From the NCBI GenBank assembly GCA_905234855.1, contig CAJOIU010000012.1, positions 1-47,027 on the forward strand: a stretch of 47,027 bases of DNA, given 5' to 3'. Positions 16,483-25,087 of this stretch are shown here, in pieces. The notes beneath the pieces are model-generated. The model ran no database searches. It saw nothing but the letters and a program-made list of their open reading frames with translations, and was not told where the DNA came from. Each line of letters opens with the position of its first letter. Position 1 is the stretch's first letter. This DNA comes from an uncultured Oscillospiraceae bacterium (lineage in GTDB: Bacteria; Bacillota; Clostridia; Oscillospirales; Oscillospiraceae). A program made the translations under genes and the position numbers.

Positions 16483-16514
16483 AACCGAGCCTGCCATAAG
16501 CGGGCTCGGTTTTT
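16483..16514 (+). terminator. intrinsic terminator after the UPF0340 gene
   Basis: AACCGAGCC (16483-16491) pairs with GGCTCGGTT (16503-16511), extendable by a T-G and a G-C pair, followed by a T run to 16514. It closes the molybdoenzyme/ECF cluster. Confidence 0.9.
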
Positions 16515-16527
16515 GTCATTTGAGGGC

Positions 16528-16557
16528 TTGTGCTGCCGTCCGTCGGTATGCTATAAT
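16528..16557 (+). promoter_or_regulatory. probable promoter of the superoxide reductase gene
   Basis: TTGTGC (16528-16533), 18 bases, TATAAT (16552-16557) with an extended -10 TG one base before it. The start codon is about 40 bases downstream. Confidence 0.6.
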
Positions 16558-16597
16558 CAAATCGACAGAGAAATAACGATCTAGGAGGTACATGAGA

Positions 16598-16966
16598 ATG
16601 AAATTCTATATCTGCGAGCACTGCGGCAACATCATCGCCATGGTGCGGGACAAGGGCGTGCCCGTCATGTGCTGCGGTCAGAAGATGACCGAGATCATCC
16701 CCGGCACCACAGACGCCGCCGTGGAGAAGCACGTCCCCGTCTATGAGGTAAAGGACAACAAGGTCTATGTCACCGTCGGCGCTGTGGAGCATCCGATGCT
16801 GCCCGAGCATTACATCGAGTGGATCGCCCTGCAAACCACCGGCGGCAACCAGCGCAAGCAGCTCAAGCCCGGCGACGCGCCGAAGGCCGTTTTCGCTCTG
16901 TGCGATGGCGAAGAGGTGGAGGCCGTCTACGCCTACTGCAACCTGCACAGCCTTTGGAAGGCATAA
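16598..16966 (+). CDS. dfx: desulfoferrodoxin (superoxide reductase, two-iron type)
   Basis: Reduces superoxide to hydrogen peroxide without making oxygen, a typical defence of anaerobes. The 122-residue protein has the desulforedoxin-like Fe(Cys)4 site C6, C9, C25, C26 and the catalytic His4Cys site H45, H65, H71, C114, H117, with the Glu-Lys pair (EKHVP) before H45. Of two in-frame ATG codons six bases apart, the second (16598) is preferred because AGGAGG (16583-16588) is nine bases upstream; the first would leave only three. Single-gene transcript between two terminators. Confidence 0.96.
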   Translation: MKFYICEHCGNIIAMVRDKGVPVMCCGQKMTEIIPGTTDAAVEKHVPVYEVKDNKVYVTVGAVEHPMLPEHYIEWIALQTTGGNQRKQLKPGDAPKAVFALCDGEEVEAVYAYCNLHSLWKA

Positions 16967-16984
16967 GAAGCCGAAAAAACAAAC

Positions 16985-17019
16985 ATCCGCTGCCCGCATG
17001 GTCTTCCCGGGCGGCGGAT
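16985..17019. terminator. bidirectional terminator between dfx and queA
   Basis: A 12-pair stem (16985-16996 with 17008-17019, one G-U pair) with an A run (16974-16979) on its left, which is a T run for the minus-strand queA transcript, and a weaker T-rich tail on the right for dfx. Convergent genes end on either side. Confidence 0.8.
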
Positions 17020-17022
17020 CTG

Positions 17023-18042
17023 TTATTGTATGAACATCGCATCACCGAAGCTGAAAAAACGGTAGCGCTCGCGGACGGCTTCTTCATAGGCATGGAGGAT
17101 GTTCTCCCGCCCGGCGAGGGCAGACACCAGCATCACCAGCGTGGAGCCGGGCAGATGGAAATTCGTCACCAGCGCGTCGATGCATTTGAATCGATAGCCG
17201 GGATAGATGAAAATATTCGTCCAGCCGCCCGCGGCCCCGATGGAGCCGTCGGGCCGGGCAAAGCTCTCCAGCGTGCGGCAGGAGGTAGTGCCGACGGCAA
17301 TGACACGCCCGCCGTTCCGCTTCGTCCGCATAATGGCCTCTGCCGTTTCCGCCGGCACGGTGCAGTATTCGGAGTGCATCTCATGCTCCTCAACGTTTTC
17401 CGCCTTCACCGGGCGGAAGGTGCCGAGGCCGACATGGAGCGTTACAAACCGCACATCCACGCCCATGGCGCGGATACGGTCGAGCAGCTCGTTTGTGAAA
17501 TGCAGACCCGCCGTCGGCGCTGCGGCGCTGCCCGGCTCCCGGGCGTATACGGTCTGATACCGCTCAGGGTCGTCAAGCTGCGCCTTGATATACGGTGGCA
17601 GCGGCATCCGGCCGAGACGTTCCAGAATTTCGAGAAAGATCCCCTTGTATCGGAAACGCAGGACGCGGTTGCCGTCCGGCATGACCTCCTCCACGACGGC
17701 GGAAAGCTCCTCCCCGAAGCGCGCCTCTGTGCCGGGGCGCATTTTTTTGCCCGGGCGGGTCAGACATTCCCAGCACCCGCCGCCTAGGTCCCGCAGCAGC
17801 ACGACCTCCACCGCGCCTCCGCTGGGGCGCGTGCCGAACAGTCGGGCGGGGATCACCCGCGAGTCGTTCAGAACGAGGCAGTCCCCCGCCCGGAGGTATT
17901 CCGGCAGATCATAAAAGTGCCGGTGAGCGATCGCGCCCGTGGCTTTATCCAGCACCAGCAGCCGGGAGCCGTCGCGCCGCTCCAGCGGCGTCTGGGCGAT
18001 CAGCTCCTCCGGCAGGTCATACATAAAATCCGATGTTTTCAA
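17023..18042 (-). CDS. queA: S-adenosylmethionine:tRNA ribosyltransferase-isomerase
   Basis: Makes epoxyqueuosine in tRNA by transferring and rearranging the ribose of SAM. The N-terminus (M)[28 protein letters not shown] and motifs [31 protein letters not shown]-like and TTSCRTLES identify it. I place the start at a TTG (18042-18040), preceded by GGAG at ten bases; this gives 339 residues and the canonical N-terminus, whereas the upstream ATG region belongs to the SpoIID-like gene. Five bases separate it from that gene's stop, so the two are co-transcribed, an odd pairing functionally. Confidence 0.94.
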   Translation of the reverse strand: MKTSDFMYDLPEELIAQTPLERRDGSRLLVLDKATGAIAHRHFYDLPEYLRAGDCLVLNDSRVIPARLFGTRPSGGAVEVVLLRDLGGGCWECLTRPGKKMRPGTEARFGEELSAVVEEVMPDGNRVLRFRYKGIFLEILERLGRMPLPPYIKAQLDDPERYQTVYAREPGSAAAPTAGLHFTNELLDRIRAMGVDVRFVTLHVGLGTFRPVKAENVEEHEMHSEYCTVPAETAEAIMRTKRNGGRVIAVGTTSCRTLESFARPDGSIGAAGGWTNIFIYPGYRFKCIDALVTNFHLPGSTLVMLVSALAGRENILHAYEEAVRERYRFFSFGDAMFIQ

Positions 18043-18047
18043 GTCGT

Positions 18048-20192
18048 TTAAGCTCCGTATTGCAGATGGGTCCCGTCGTAATAGAACCCCAGTATATCCT
18101 GATAGCTCTTGCCATGGTACTGCGCCATGGAATACGCGCCCCATTGGCTTAGGCCGACATTATGGCCGTTTCCGCGGCGCGTGCAGGTGAATGTGTCCGC
18201 CGCGGCGTCGTAGGTCACGGTATAGCGGTAGCTCACGCCGGAGATGCCGAAATCGGACAGAAAGCTCCAGCGGCCATAGCTCGTGGAGCCGTCAACGGTG
18301 ACGGTGCGTCCGTTCTCACCCGTGAGAGTGATGCTCTTCACGTTCCCGGTGGCGGGGTACGTCTCGATCCGAATGCCGTCCCGGGCAATGGCCGTATCGC
18401 CCAGTCCCGCGCTTGCCGCCATCCGGCGCAGCGCCGAGCCGGTTCGGCTCAAGGTGGACGATGCCGAATAATTGCCGACATAGTCGGCGATATCCTTCTC
18501 ATAGGGGTCGGGCTTTCCCACGAGATAGCTGACGCTGCCGCCCCATACATGAGCCGCGTCCTCCGTTGCGCCGCCGTCGCTGGAGCAGTAATACGTCGTG
18601 CAGAGCCTGTTCTCCCCGCCGGAGGCATAGGTCAGATACACGCCCTTCGTTTCGTCCGCCGCGGCGTCCGTGGCGGCAAAATGACTATCGCCATAGCTTG
18701 TCCCGCGCCCAAGATAGAGCTGGAAGCCTGCTTTCCCGATCACATCGAAGCCATAGGCGCTGTAGGTGCCGAAATCCGCCGTCATGACGAAATTGCGCAC
18801 CGCCACGGCGCCCGCCTTGAGCGCCTCCGTCGGCCAGTCGCTGCCGTATTCATAGGGCAAGACGCCCTTCACATAGTCCTCGATATCCACATAGTTTATG
18901 AGGCTGATACGACCCGCGGCGTTATATGCCTGCCGCAGCTCGAACGCGCCGAAATAACGTGTTTCCCCGTTCACGCGGGTCAGCGCCTTGCCGCCGGACA
19001 CGGGACGAAGCGCGAGGCTCCCGCCCGTCGAATAGACCGTTTTTCCGCCGCTGTCCTTCAAATACAGGCTGCCGCCGTCCGATGTGACGGAAACGCTTGC
19101 GGAGGAGAGGGAGCCCGCGGAACGGAAGCTGCGGTCCGAGGCAAATTCGCCGTATTCGAAACCCGTGCCGTTCGTTACCTCCAGCGTCACCCGCTCCACC
19201 GCGTCCTGATAGCTTTTCGTATTGACCAGCAGGCCGACCCGGATCGTGGAGTCGCGTACAGCGACCGTTTCGCTCAAGAACGATGCGGGACGGGACAGAT
19301 CGTCCGTCTCCCCGGCGGGCAGAGGCGCGGGCGTTGCGGCGTCCGTCGCCGTCGCGGGTGCGACAGCCGCACGTTCAAAGCGCCGGAAAATCGCCGCCGC
19401 CTCCGCGCGGGTGGCGCTGTTTTTCGGTTTGAAGTAATATGCGCCGCCGGATTCCGAGCCGGTCACCACGCCTGCCTTCCGCATCACTTCCACGCCGTCC
19501 TGCGCCCAGCCGCTGATGCTGCTCTGATCGGCGAAGCTCACATCGTCTGCTTCGGTCAGCTCGATCCCGGCGGACGCAGCATAGCCCGCCAGCAGCTTGC
19601 AGATCTGCTCACGGGTGACGTTATCGTTCGGCGCGAAGGCCGCGTCCGAAACACCGGAAACGATCCCTTTCTCATAGCCCCAGATCACATATCCCGCGTA
19701 ATACGAGCTATAGTCCACATCGGAGAAGCGATGATACTTCGGCGAAAGATAATCGCCGTGGATATACCCCGTCCGGCTGCCGTAACGAACCTGATACCAC
19801 ACGCCGGATACGCCGAGGATCGTGACGGACGCGCCGCGTTCGAGATAGGTCAGCGCCTCATAGTTCGTCCCGGGGCCGCTGCGGAGATTCACCGCGGAGC
19901 CCGTGACCGTTCCCGCACGCCAAGCATCGGGGTCTACGCCCGCGTACCGGCCGAGGACGGTGAGGAACATGCCCCGCGTCATCGTACCCTTCGGCGCGAA
20001 TGTCGTGCTGTTCATGCCGTTGAAAAGTCCCTTGGAAACCACATACGAGACTGCATCATAATACCACGCGCCGGAAGAAACGTCCGCAAAATCCGAAGCG
20101 CTCACCGCCACCGCGGGAAGCACGCAGGCCGCCGCGATCACCAGCGCCAGCAGAAGCGCCGGGACGGCGCGCATATATCCGCGATTGGGCAT
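18048..20192 (-). CDS. secreted SpoIID/LytB-domain protein with SLH and SH3 domains
   Basis: A 714-residue cell-wall protein. Signal peptide about residues 1-32; S-layer homology domains at about 34-85, 155-206 and 216-273; a bacterial SH3 domain between the first two (about 96-150, [14 protein letters not shown]); a Pro/Thr linker; and a SpoIID domain from about 405 to the end. The SpoIID block shows [14 protein letters not shown] with Glu448 at the expected lytic transglycosylase position, [29 protein letters not shown] and the C-terminal [18 protein letters not shown] domains would hold it to secondary wall polymers. It probably trims peptidoglycan during sporulation or growth. GGAGG sits nine bases before the ATG; queA follows in the same transcript. 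Confidence 0.93.
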   Translation of the reverse strand: MPNRGYMRAVPALLLALVIAAACVLPAVAVSASDFADVSSGAWYYDAVSYVVSKGLFNGMNSTTFAPKGTMTRGMFLTVLGRYAGVDPDAWRAGTVTGSAVNLRSGPGTNYEALTYLERGASVTILGVSGVWYQVRYGSRTGYIHGDYLSPKYHRFSDVDYSSYYAGYVIWGYEKGIVSGVSDAAFAPNDNVTREQICKLLAGYAASAGIELTEADDVSFADQSSISGWAQDGVEVMRKAGVVTGSESGGAYYFKPKNSATRAEAAAIFRRFERAAVAPATATDAATPAPLPAGETDDLSRPASFLSETVAVRDSTIRVGLLVNTKSYQDAVERVTLEVTNGTGFEYGEFASDRSFRSAGSLSSASVSVTSDGGSLYLKDSGGKTVYSTGGSLALRPVSGGKALTRVNGETRYFGAFELRQAYNAAGRISLINYVDIEDYVKGVLPYEYGSDWPTEALKAGAVAVRNFVMTADFGTYSAYGFDVIGKAGFQLYLGRGTSYGDSHFAATDAAADETKGVYLTYASGGENRLCTTYYCSSDGGATEDAAHVWGGSVSYLVGKPDPYEKDIADYVGNYSASSTLSRTGSALRRMAASAGLGDTAIARDGIRIETYPATGNVKSITLTGENGRTVTVDGSTSYGRWSFLSDFGISGVSYRYTVTYDAAADTFTCTRRGNGHNVGLSQWGAYSMAQYHGKSYQDILGFYYDGTHLQYGA

Positions 20193-20226
20193 GGCCTTGA
20201 TCCTCCTCTCCGCCGCAGGATTTTTA

Positions 20227-20255
20227 TTGACTACATCAGTAAAGTATGCTATACT
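20227..20255 (+). promoter_or_regulatory. promoter of asd-dapA
   Basis: TTGACT (20227-20232), 17 bases, TATACT (20250-20255) with an extended -10 TG. It starts an approximately 110-base leader that passes through the opposing promoter of the SpoIID-like gene. Confidence 0.75.
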
Positions 20256-20283
20256 TCAACAAATTGCCGCAAAGGCTCTATAA

Positions 20284-20312
20284 AATATATACAATCAGAG
20301 CAAAAATGTCAA
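20284..20312 (-). promoter_or_regulatory. promoter of the SpoIID/SLH gene and queA
   Basis: On the minus strand TTGACA (20312-20307), 17 bases, TATATT (20289-20284). Transcription would start near 20277 and run leftward over the asd promoter, so the two promoters face each other. Confidence 0.8.
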
Positions 20313-20373
20313 TCATGCGCGCCTTTCACCACAGCAGAGCGGCGCCCATATACTGTATCAGGAGGTCAGAAGT

Positions 20374-21459
20374 ATGAAGAAGCTGAAGGTCGGTGTCATT
20401 GGCGGCACCGGTATGGTCGGCCAGAGATTCGTTTCCCTGCTCGCGGAGCATCCTTGGTTTGAGCTGACGGTCATCGCAGCCAGCGCCCGCAGCGCGGGCA
20501 AGACCTATGAGGAGGCCATCGGCGCCCGCTGGGCCATCGACGTTCCCATGCCGGAGAGCGCCAAGTCCATCGTCGTGAAGGACGCCGTCGGCGATATGGC
20601 ATCCATCGCCGCGGAGGTCGATTTCGTATTCTCCGCCGTCGATATGAAGAAGGAAGAGATCGTCGCCTTCGAGGAGGCTTATGCCAAGCTCGAATGCCCC
20701 GTCGTTTCCAATAACAGCGCCCATCGCTGGACACCGGACGTCCCCATGGTGGTGCCGGAGATCAATCCCGAGCATCTTGCGGTCATCGAGGCGCAGCGCA
20801 AGCGCCTCGGCACCAAGCGCGGCTTTATCGCCGTCAAGTCGAACTGCTCTCTGCAGAGCTATGTTCCCGCGCTCCATCCGCTAAAGGATGAGTTTGGCCT
20901 CGAAAAGGTTCTCGTATGCACCTATCAGGCCATTTCCGGCGCGGGCAAAACCTTTGAGAGCTGGCCGGAGATGATCGACAATGTCATCCCCTACATCGGC
21001 GGCGAGGAGGAGAAATCCGAGCAGGAGCCGCTGAAGCTGTGGGGCAAGGTCGAGGACGGCGTCATCAAGACCGCCACGACCCCCGCCATTACCGCCCAAT
21101 GCCTGCGTGTTCCCTGCTCCAACGGCCATATGGCCGCGGTGTTCGCCAGCTTCGCCAAGAAGCCGTCGAAGGAGGAGATCCTTGCCCGCTGGGCAGATTT
21201 CAAGGGTCGTCCGCAGGAGTTGGAGCTTCCCTCCGCACCGAAGCAGTTCGTCCAGTATTTTGAAGAAGACAATCGCCCCCAGACGAGGCTGGATCGCATG
21301 CGCGAGGGCGGCATGGGCGTTTCCGTCGGCCGTCTGCGTCCCGATACGCAGTATGATTATAAATTCGTCTGCCTGAGCCACAACACGCTCCGCGGCGCTG
21401 CCGGCGGCGCGGTGCTGCTGGCGGAGCTTCTCTGTGCCGAGGGCTATTTTCAGCGCTGA
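20374..21459 (+). CDS. asd: aspartate-semialdehyde dehydrogenase
   Basis: Reduces aspartyl phosphate to aspartate semialdehyde, the branch point to lysine/diaminopimelate, threonine and methionine. The 361-residue protein has the NADP-binding [18 protein letters not shown], the catalytic SNCSLQSY with Cys158, and [18 protein letters not shown]. Its length and motifs resemble the archaeal/fungal-type subgroup rather than the E. coli one, which is seen in several Clostridia. AGGAGG (20360-20365) lies eight bases upstream. dapA follows 71 bases later. Confidence 0.95.
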   Translation: MKKLKVGVIGGTGMVGQRFVSLLAEHPWFELTVIAASARSAGKTYEEAIGARWAIDVPMPESAKSIVVKDAVGDMASIAAEVDFVFSAVDMKKEEIVAFEEAYAKLECPVVSNNSAHRWTPDVPMVVPEINPEHLAVIEAQRKRLGTKRGFIAVKSNCSLQSYVPALHPLKDEFGLEKVLVCTYQAISGAGKTFESWPEMIDNVIPYIGGEEEKSEQEPLKLWGKVEDGVIKTATTPAITAQCLRVPCSNGHMAAVFASFAKKPSKEEILARWADFKGRPQELELPSAPKQFVQYFEEDNRPQTRLDRMREGGMGVSVGRLRPDTQYDYKFVCLSHNTLRGAAGGAVLLAELLCAEGYFQR

Positions 21460-21480
21460 TCTCCTGCCGAATCAACAAAG

Positions 21481-21508
21481 GATGCCGTGAGCGAACGCCC
21501 GCGGCATC
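21481..21508 (+). other. hairpin between asd and dapA
   Basis: GATGCCG (21481-21487) pairs with CGGCATC (21502-21508), with an inner GCG/CGC. The tail is T-rich (TTCTATTT) but not a good T run, and the dapA ribosome binding site starts nine bases on. It may reduce read-through or process the message; a weak call. Confidence 0.4.
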
Positions 21509-21530
21509 TTCTATTTGGGAGGAATCTTTT

Positions 21531-22418
21531 TTGAAAGCACCCCTGTTCACCGGCGCGGCCACGGCCATCGTCACGCCGTTCCGGGAGGAACGCTTGGATC
21601 TGAACGCCTTCGGGCGTCTTTTGGAAATGCAGTACGCGGGCGGCGTCTCCGCCGTCGTCGTATGCGGCACCACAGGCGAGGCCGCCACGCTCACGCCGAA
21701 AGAGCATGAAGCGCTATTCCGCACCGCGGCGGAGCGGATCGCCGGACGCATGAAGCTAATCGCCGGGATCGGCTCCAACGACACGCAGAAGGCGCTCGCC
21801 ATGGCGCGGCGCGCCGAGGAAGCCGGCGCGGACGGCGTTCTTATGGTCACACCCTATTACAACAAAAGCACGCAGGCGGGTCTCATCCGCCATTTCGCCT
21901 ATGTCGCCGACCGCTCCGGCCTGCCGGTCATCGTATACAACGTGCCGTCCCGCACCGGCGTCGGCATCGAACCGGAAACCTATGCCGTCCTCGCGGAGCA
22001 TCCGAACATAAACGGCGTAAAGGAGGCATCCGGCAACATCGCCGCCTTCGCCAAGACGAAGGCGCTGTGCGGCGAGGAGCTGAACTTCTGGAGCGGCAAC
22101 GATTCCGATACCGTGGCCATGATGTCCCTCGGCGCGAAGGGCGTCATCTCCGTGGCCTCGAACCTCGTGCCGGACGCGATCTCGCGGCTGTGCCGCCTGT
22201 GCGCCGAGGGCGACTATGCCGCCGCTTCCGCGCTGAACGAGCGGTATATGGATCTCTTCTCCCTGCTTTTCTGCGAGGTAAACCCCATCCCCGTCAAAAC
22301 CGCCATGGGTCTGCTCGGACGGTGCAGCGGACGGATGCGGCTGCCCCTCGTCCCCATGCAGCCCGAGCATGAGGCAGCGCTCATTGCCTGTCTTTCGCGC
22401 CACGGTCTGATCCTGTAA
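21531..22418 (+). CDS. dapA: 4-hydroxy-tetrahydrodipicolinate synthase
   Basis: Condenses aspartate semialdehyde with pyruvate, the first committed step to diaminopimelate and lysine. The 295-residue protein begins with TTG, eight bases after GGGAGG (21517-21522), and reads MKAPLFTGAATAIVTPF. Family motifs are VVCGTTGEAATLT, VTPYYNKSTQAG, VIVYNVPSRTGVG with the catalytic Tyr, and INGVKEASGN with the Schiff-base Lys164. It directly follows asd, the enzyme that makes its substrate. Confidence 0.96.
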   Translation: MKAPLFTGAATAIVTPFREERLDLNAFGRLLEMQYAGGVSAVVVCGTTGEAATLTPKEHEALFRTAAERIAGRMKLIAGIGSNDTQKALAMARRAEEAGADGVLMVTPYYNKSTQAGLIRHFAYVADRSGLPVIVYNVPSRTGVGIEPETYAVLAEHPNINGVKEASGNIAAFAKTKALCGEELNFWSGNDSDTVAMMSLGAKGVISVASNLVPDAISRLCRLCAEGDYAAASALNERYMDLFSLLFCEVNPIPVKTAMGLLGRCSGRMRLPLVPMQPEHEAALIACLSRHGLIL

Positions 22419-22440
22419 ACCATCGGCCTGACCCGCCCTG

Positions 22441-22472
22441 TCGGCGCTCCCCCGGGAGCGCCGATGTTTTTT
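22441..22472 (+). terminator. intrinsic terminator after dapA
   Basis: TCGGCGCTCC (22441-22450) pairs perfectly with GGAGCGCCGA (22455-22464) around a four-base loop; TG and six T follow. Confidence 0.93.
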
Positions 22473-22481
22473 ATGTGTCAA

Positions 22482-23312
22482 TCAATTAGGGTGGATGGTT
22501 TCAACATACCGGCAATGCGGGTATGCTGAGCAGCCATAAAACGACTCTCCCGCATGTTCTCCCCTTTTTGCCGTGCGAATCACAAGAGGCGCACCGCAAT
22601 GGGGACATGCTCTTTCCTCTGCGGTCGGCGCTGCGTTGGATTCTGGCTCTTCTGGCATCTTTGCAGAACTCATTTGACTACTTTTGTTCTTCCCTGTGTA
22701 TTTCTGTTGGATTTCATCAATATGCTTCTTCTTTACTGCCGCATCGACATTGCACAGCGAGACTAGTTGCGCATATAGGTTTTCAACCTGCTCTGTTGTT
22801 AGCTTATTGGGATTCGCATCCCAAATCGTTTTGACGGTGTAATACAGCCTGTCACGTTTGATCACCTTAACGTCATCAGATGCCAGCACAACTTTCTTTA
22901 ACTCACAGCGCTCCGAAAAAACAATGACCGAAAACATGGGGATTTCTGACCCAGCAGCATTTCTTAACCACCGAATATGAGAAGCGTTTTGCCGAATTGG
23001 ATTATAAAACCGATTTTTTTGCCCATTGGCAAGGGATACCGTCCAGAAAGCAGATGATTCGTCTCCAAATACCCAACCAGAATAGTTCTTGCTTTCAAAG
23101 ACGAAAATGCCCTTAACCGTGATGAACAGCACATCGATTTCCGAGGTCGTACCGTCTGCTTTGGGAACATACACATTTCTTAGGATCTTTCCGTCTCTCC
23201 CAAAGAGTTTAATAAGCTTCAGCTCCCGCTCTGTCAGCTTTTCACCCCGCCGCCCGATGTATTTTTCGTCAAAGATTCTATCAAGCAGTTTGTCAACAAG
23301 ACCTTTCGCCAT
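22482..23312 (-). CDS. NERD-domain protein with C-terminal topoisomerase-type zinc finger
   Basis: A 276-residue protein. The first half carries a NERD (nuclease-related) domain: YVPKADGTTSEIDVLFITVKG and FVFESKNYSGWVFGDE give the acidic and E-x-K residues of the PD-(D/E)XK-like core. The C-terminus (about 235-270) is a zinc-finger of the topoisomerase I type, with CPHC and later Cys residues (GCSAYPHCRY). Such proteins are thought to act on DNA but have no fixed role. GGAGG lies ten bases before the ATG. A 60-base sample inside it (22681-22740) is 22/60 G+C, against 42/60 in dapA (22141-22200), so it was probably acquired. It has its own promoter. Confidence 0.88.
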   Translation of the reverse strand: MAKGLVDKLLDRIFDEKYIGRRGEKLTERELKLIKLFGRDGKILRNVYVPKADGTTSEIDVLFITVKGIFVFESKNYSGWVFGDESSAFWTVSLANGQKNRFYNPIRQNASHIRWLRNAAGSEIPMFSVIVFSERCELKKVVLASDDVKVIKRDRLYYTVKTIWDANPNKLTTEQVENLYAQLVSLCNVDAAVKKKHIDEIQQKYTGKNKSSQMSSAKMPEEPESNAAPTAEERACPHCGAPLVIRTAKRGEHAGESFYGCSAYPHCRYVETIHPN

Positions 23313-23343
23313 AATACCTTATCCTCCAAATAAACACATTTGC

Positions 23344-23372
23344 ATTATACCATTATGCGAAACACCTGTAAA
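23344..23372 (-). promoter_or_regulatory. promoter of the NERD gene
   Basis: On the minus strand TTTACA (23372-23367), 17 bases, TATAAT (23349-23344), about 32 bases before the start codon. Confidence 0.75.
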
Positions 23373-23444
23373 CGAACGCTCCATACGCTTCTCGCACTCG
23401 ATAAGTGCCTAATTCGATCATCTTGAAATCGCGCGGATGAACAG

Positions 23445-23473
23445 TTGATTTTTCCCGCCTGATATACTATAAT
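23445..23473 (+). promoter_or_regulatory. promoter of the purB operon
   Basis: TTGATT (23445-23450), 17 bases, TATAAT (23468-23473). Transcription should begin near 23480, giving an 80-base leader. Confidence 0.82.
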
Positions 23474-23495
23474 TTTATGTTGTTCTGACCATTTT

Positions 23496-23533
23496 CGGAA
23501 ACCGGCTCCTCCGCAGGGCGAGCGTCGTTTCCG
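23496..23533 (+). other. leader hairpin upstream of purB
   Basis: CGGAAAC (23496-23502) pairs with GTTTCCG (23527-23533), with a possible inner GCTC/GAGC stem. There is no T run and the sequence does not look like a purine riboswitch core. Function unknown; it may only protect the message. Confidence 0.35.
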
Positions 23534-23559
23534 CCACATCACAAAGGGAGCTTCCGCAG

Positions 23560-24993
23560 ATGAACAAGCCGATCTATGAAAACCCCCTGTGCGCCCGTTA
23601 TGCCTCGCGCACGATGCAGCACATCTTCTCCCCCGATTTCAAGTTCTCAACTTGGCGCCGCCTCTGGGTCGCGCTGGCGGAGAGCGAGCAGGAGCTGGGT
23701 CTTCCCATTACCGATGCGCAGCTCGATGAGATGCGCGCCCATATCGACGACATCGACTATGCCAAAGCCGCCGAATACGAAAGCCGTCTGCGGCATGATG
23801 TGATGGCGCATATCCGCACCTACGGTGAGCTTTGCCCCACCGCGAAGCCCATTATCCATCTCGGCGCGACGAGCTGTTATGTGGGCGACAATACCGACAT
23901 CATCCAGCTCCGGGAGGGTCTTTTGCAGATCCGCCGGCTTCTCGTGAACGCCATCGCCGCGCTGGGCGATTTCGCGCGGCAGTATAAGGACGTCCCCACG
24001 CTGGCCTATACGCATTATCAAGCTGCCCAGCCCACCACTGTCGGCAAGCGTGCCTGCCTGTGGCTCCAAGACCTCGTGATGGACCTTGACCGACTGGAAT
24101 TTGAGCTTTCTCACCTGCGGCTGCTGGGCTGCAAGGGCACCACCGGCACCGGCGCGAGCTTTTTGGAGCTATTCGGCGGCGACGCCGCCAAGGTCGCCGC
24201 GCTGGAGGATAAGATCGCCGCGAAAATGGGCTTCGAGGCATGCATGCCCGTTTCCGGCCAGACCTATTCCCGCAAGGTGGACGCCTATGTGCTGAACGTG
24301 CTGGCCGATATCGCGCAAAGCACCTGCAAAATGGCCACCGATATCCGCCTGCTGGCGCATATGAAGGAGTTCGACGAGCCGTTTGAGACGGAGCAGGTCG
24401 GCTCGTCCGCCATGGCTTATAAACGCAACCCCATGCGCTCGGAGCGGGTATGCTCCCTGTCGCGGTACGTCATCAACGTTGCCCGCAACACGGCGGACAC
24501 CGCCTCCACCCAATGGCTTGAACGTACGCTTGACGACTCCGCCAACCGCCGCATCACGCTGCCGGAGGCATTTCTCGCCACGGACGGCGCCCTTACGCTC
24601 ATCATCAACGTCATTCGCGGCGGGCGCATCTATCCGAAGGTCATGGAAAAGCACCTCAACGAAGAGATGCCCTTCATGGCGACGGAAAACATCCTCATGC
24701 ACGCCGTCACCCTCGGCGGCGACCGGCAGGAGCTGCACGAGGCCATCCGGCAGCATTCGCAGGCCGCGGCCGCGAAGGTCAAGCTCGAGGGCGGCGAAAA
24801 CGATCTGCTCGACCGTCTGCTGGCCGATCCCATGTTCCGATTGACGAAGGACGATCTTGCGGGCGTTCTCGACGTGCGCAAATTCATCGGACTCGCCCCG
24901 CAGCAGACGGAGAAATTCCTGAATGATCATGTGACCCCAATCATGGAAAAATACGCCGCCGAGCTGGGCATTGAAGCCACGACGAACGTATAA
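23560..24993 (+). CDS. purB: adenylosuccinate lyase
   Basis: Cleaves SAICAR and adenylosuccinate to release fumarate in purine synthesis. The 477-residue protein has the superfamily signature SSAMAYKRNPMRSE (GSSxMPxKxNP type), IHLGATSCYVGDNTDI and THYQAAQPTTVGKRACLW. The length and motifs match the Bacillota/animal-type enzyme. AAAGGGAG precedes the ATG. It opens a six-gene cluster in which fumarase, fumarate's consumer, also occurs. Confidence 0.95.
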   Translation: MNKPIYENPLCARYASRTMQHIFSPDFKFSTWRRLWVALAESEQELGLPITDAQLDEMRAHIDDIDYAKAAEYESRLRHDVMAHIRTYGELCPTAKPIIHLGATSCYVGDNTDIIQLREGLLQIRRLLVNAIAALGDFARQYKDVPTLAYTHYQAAQPTTVGKRACLWLQDLVMDLDRLEFELSHLRLLGCKGTTGTGASFLELFGGDAAKVAALEDKIAAKMGFEACMPVSGQTYSRKVDAYVLNVLADIAQSTCKMATDIRLLAHMKEFDEPFETEQVGSSAMAYKRNPMRSERVCSLSRYVINVARNTADTASTQWLERTLDDSANRRITLPEAFLATDGALTLIINVIRGGRIYPKVMEKHLNEEMPFMATENILMHAVTLGGDRQELHEAIRQHSQAAAAKVKLEGGENDLLDRLLADPMFRLTKDDLAGVLDVRKFIGLAPQQTEKFLNDHVTPIMEKYAAELGIEATTNV

Positions 24994-25087
24994 ACAGGCA
25001 TCCACCGATATAGAATCGGCGAGGGTTTTTTCGCAGGATGACGCCATGCAGAAAAAGACTCGCCGCCCACAAAAAGGAGTAGAAAGT

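Noticed and set aside
20262-20373. Lysine riboswitch before asd-dapA
   Set aside because: The leader is only about 110 bases and lacks the multi-helix lysine aptamer and a terminator.
18162-20462. Open frame of about 766 codons on the plus strand opposite the SpoIID/SLH gene
   Set aside because: Shadow of a gene with clear SLH, SH3 and SpoIID domains; the product composition is typical of antisense frames in GC-rich DNA.
23480-23559. Purine riboswitch before purB
   Set aside because: Only a simple hairpin is present; no three-way junction or terminator is seen.
25010-25045. Small hairpin plus T run between purB and purA as terminator
   Set aside because: The stem is only five pairs and the T run is displaced by several bases, so a true terminator is doubtful.
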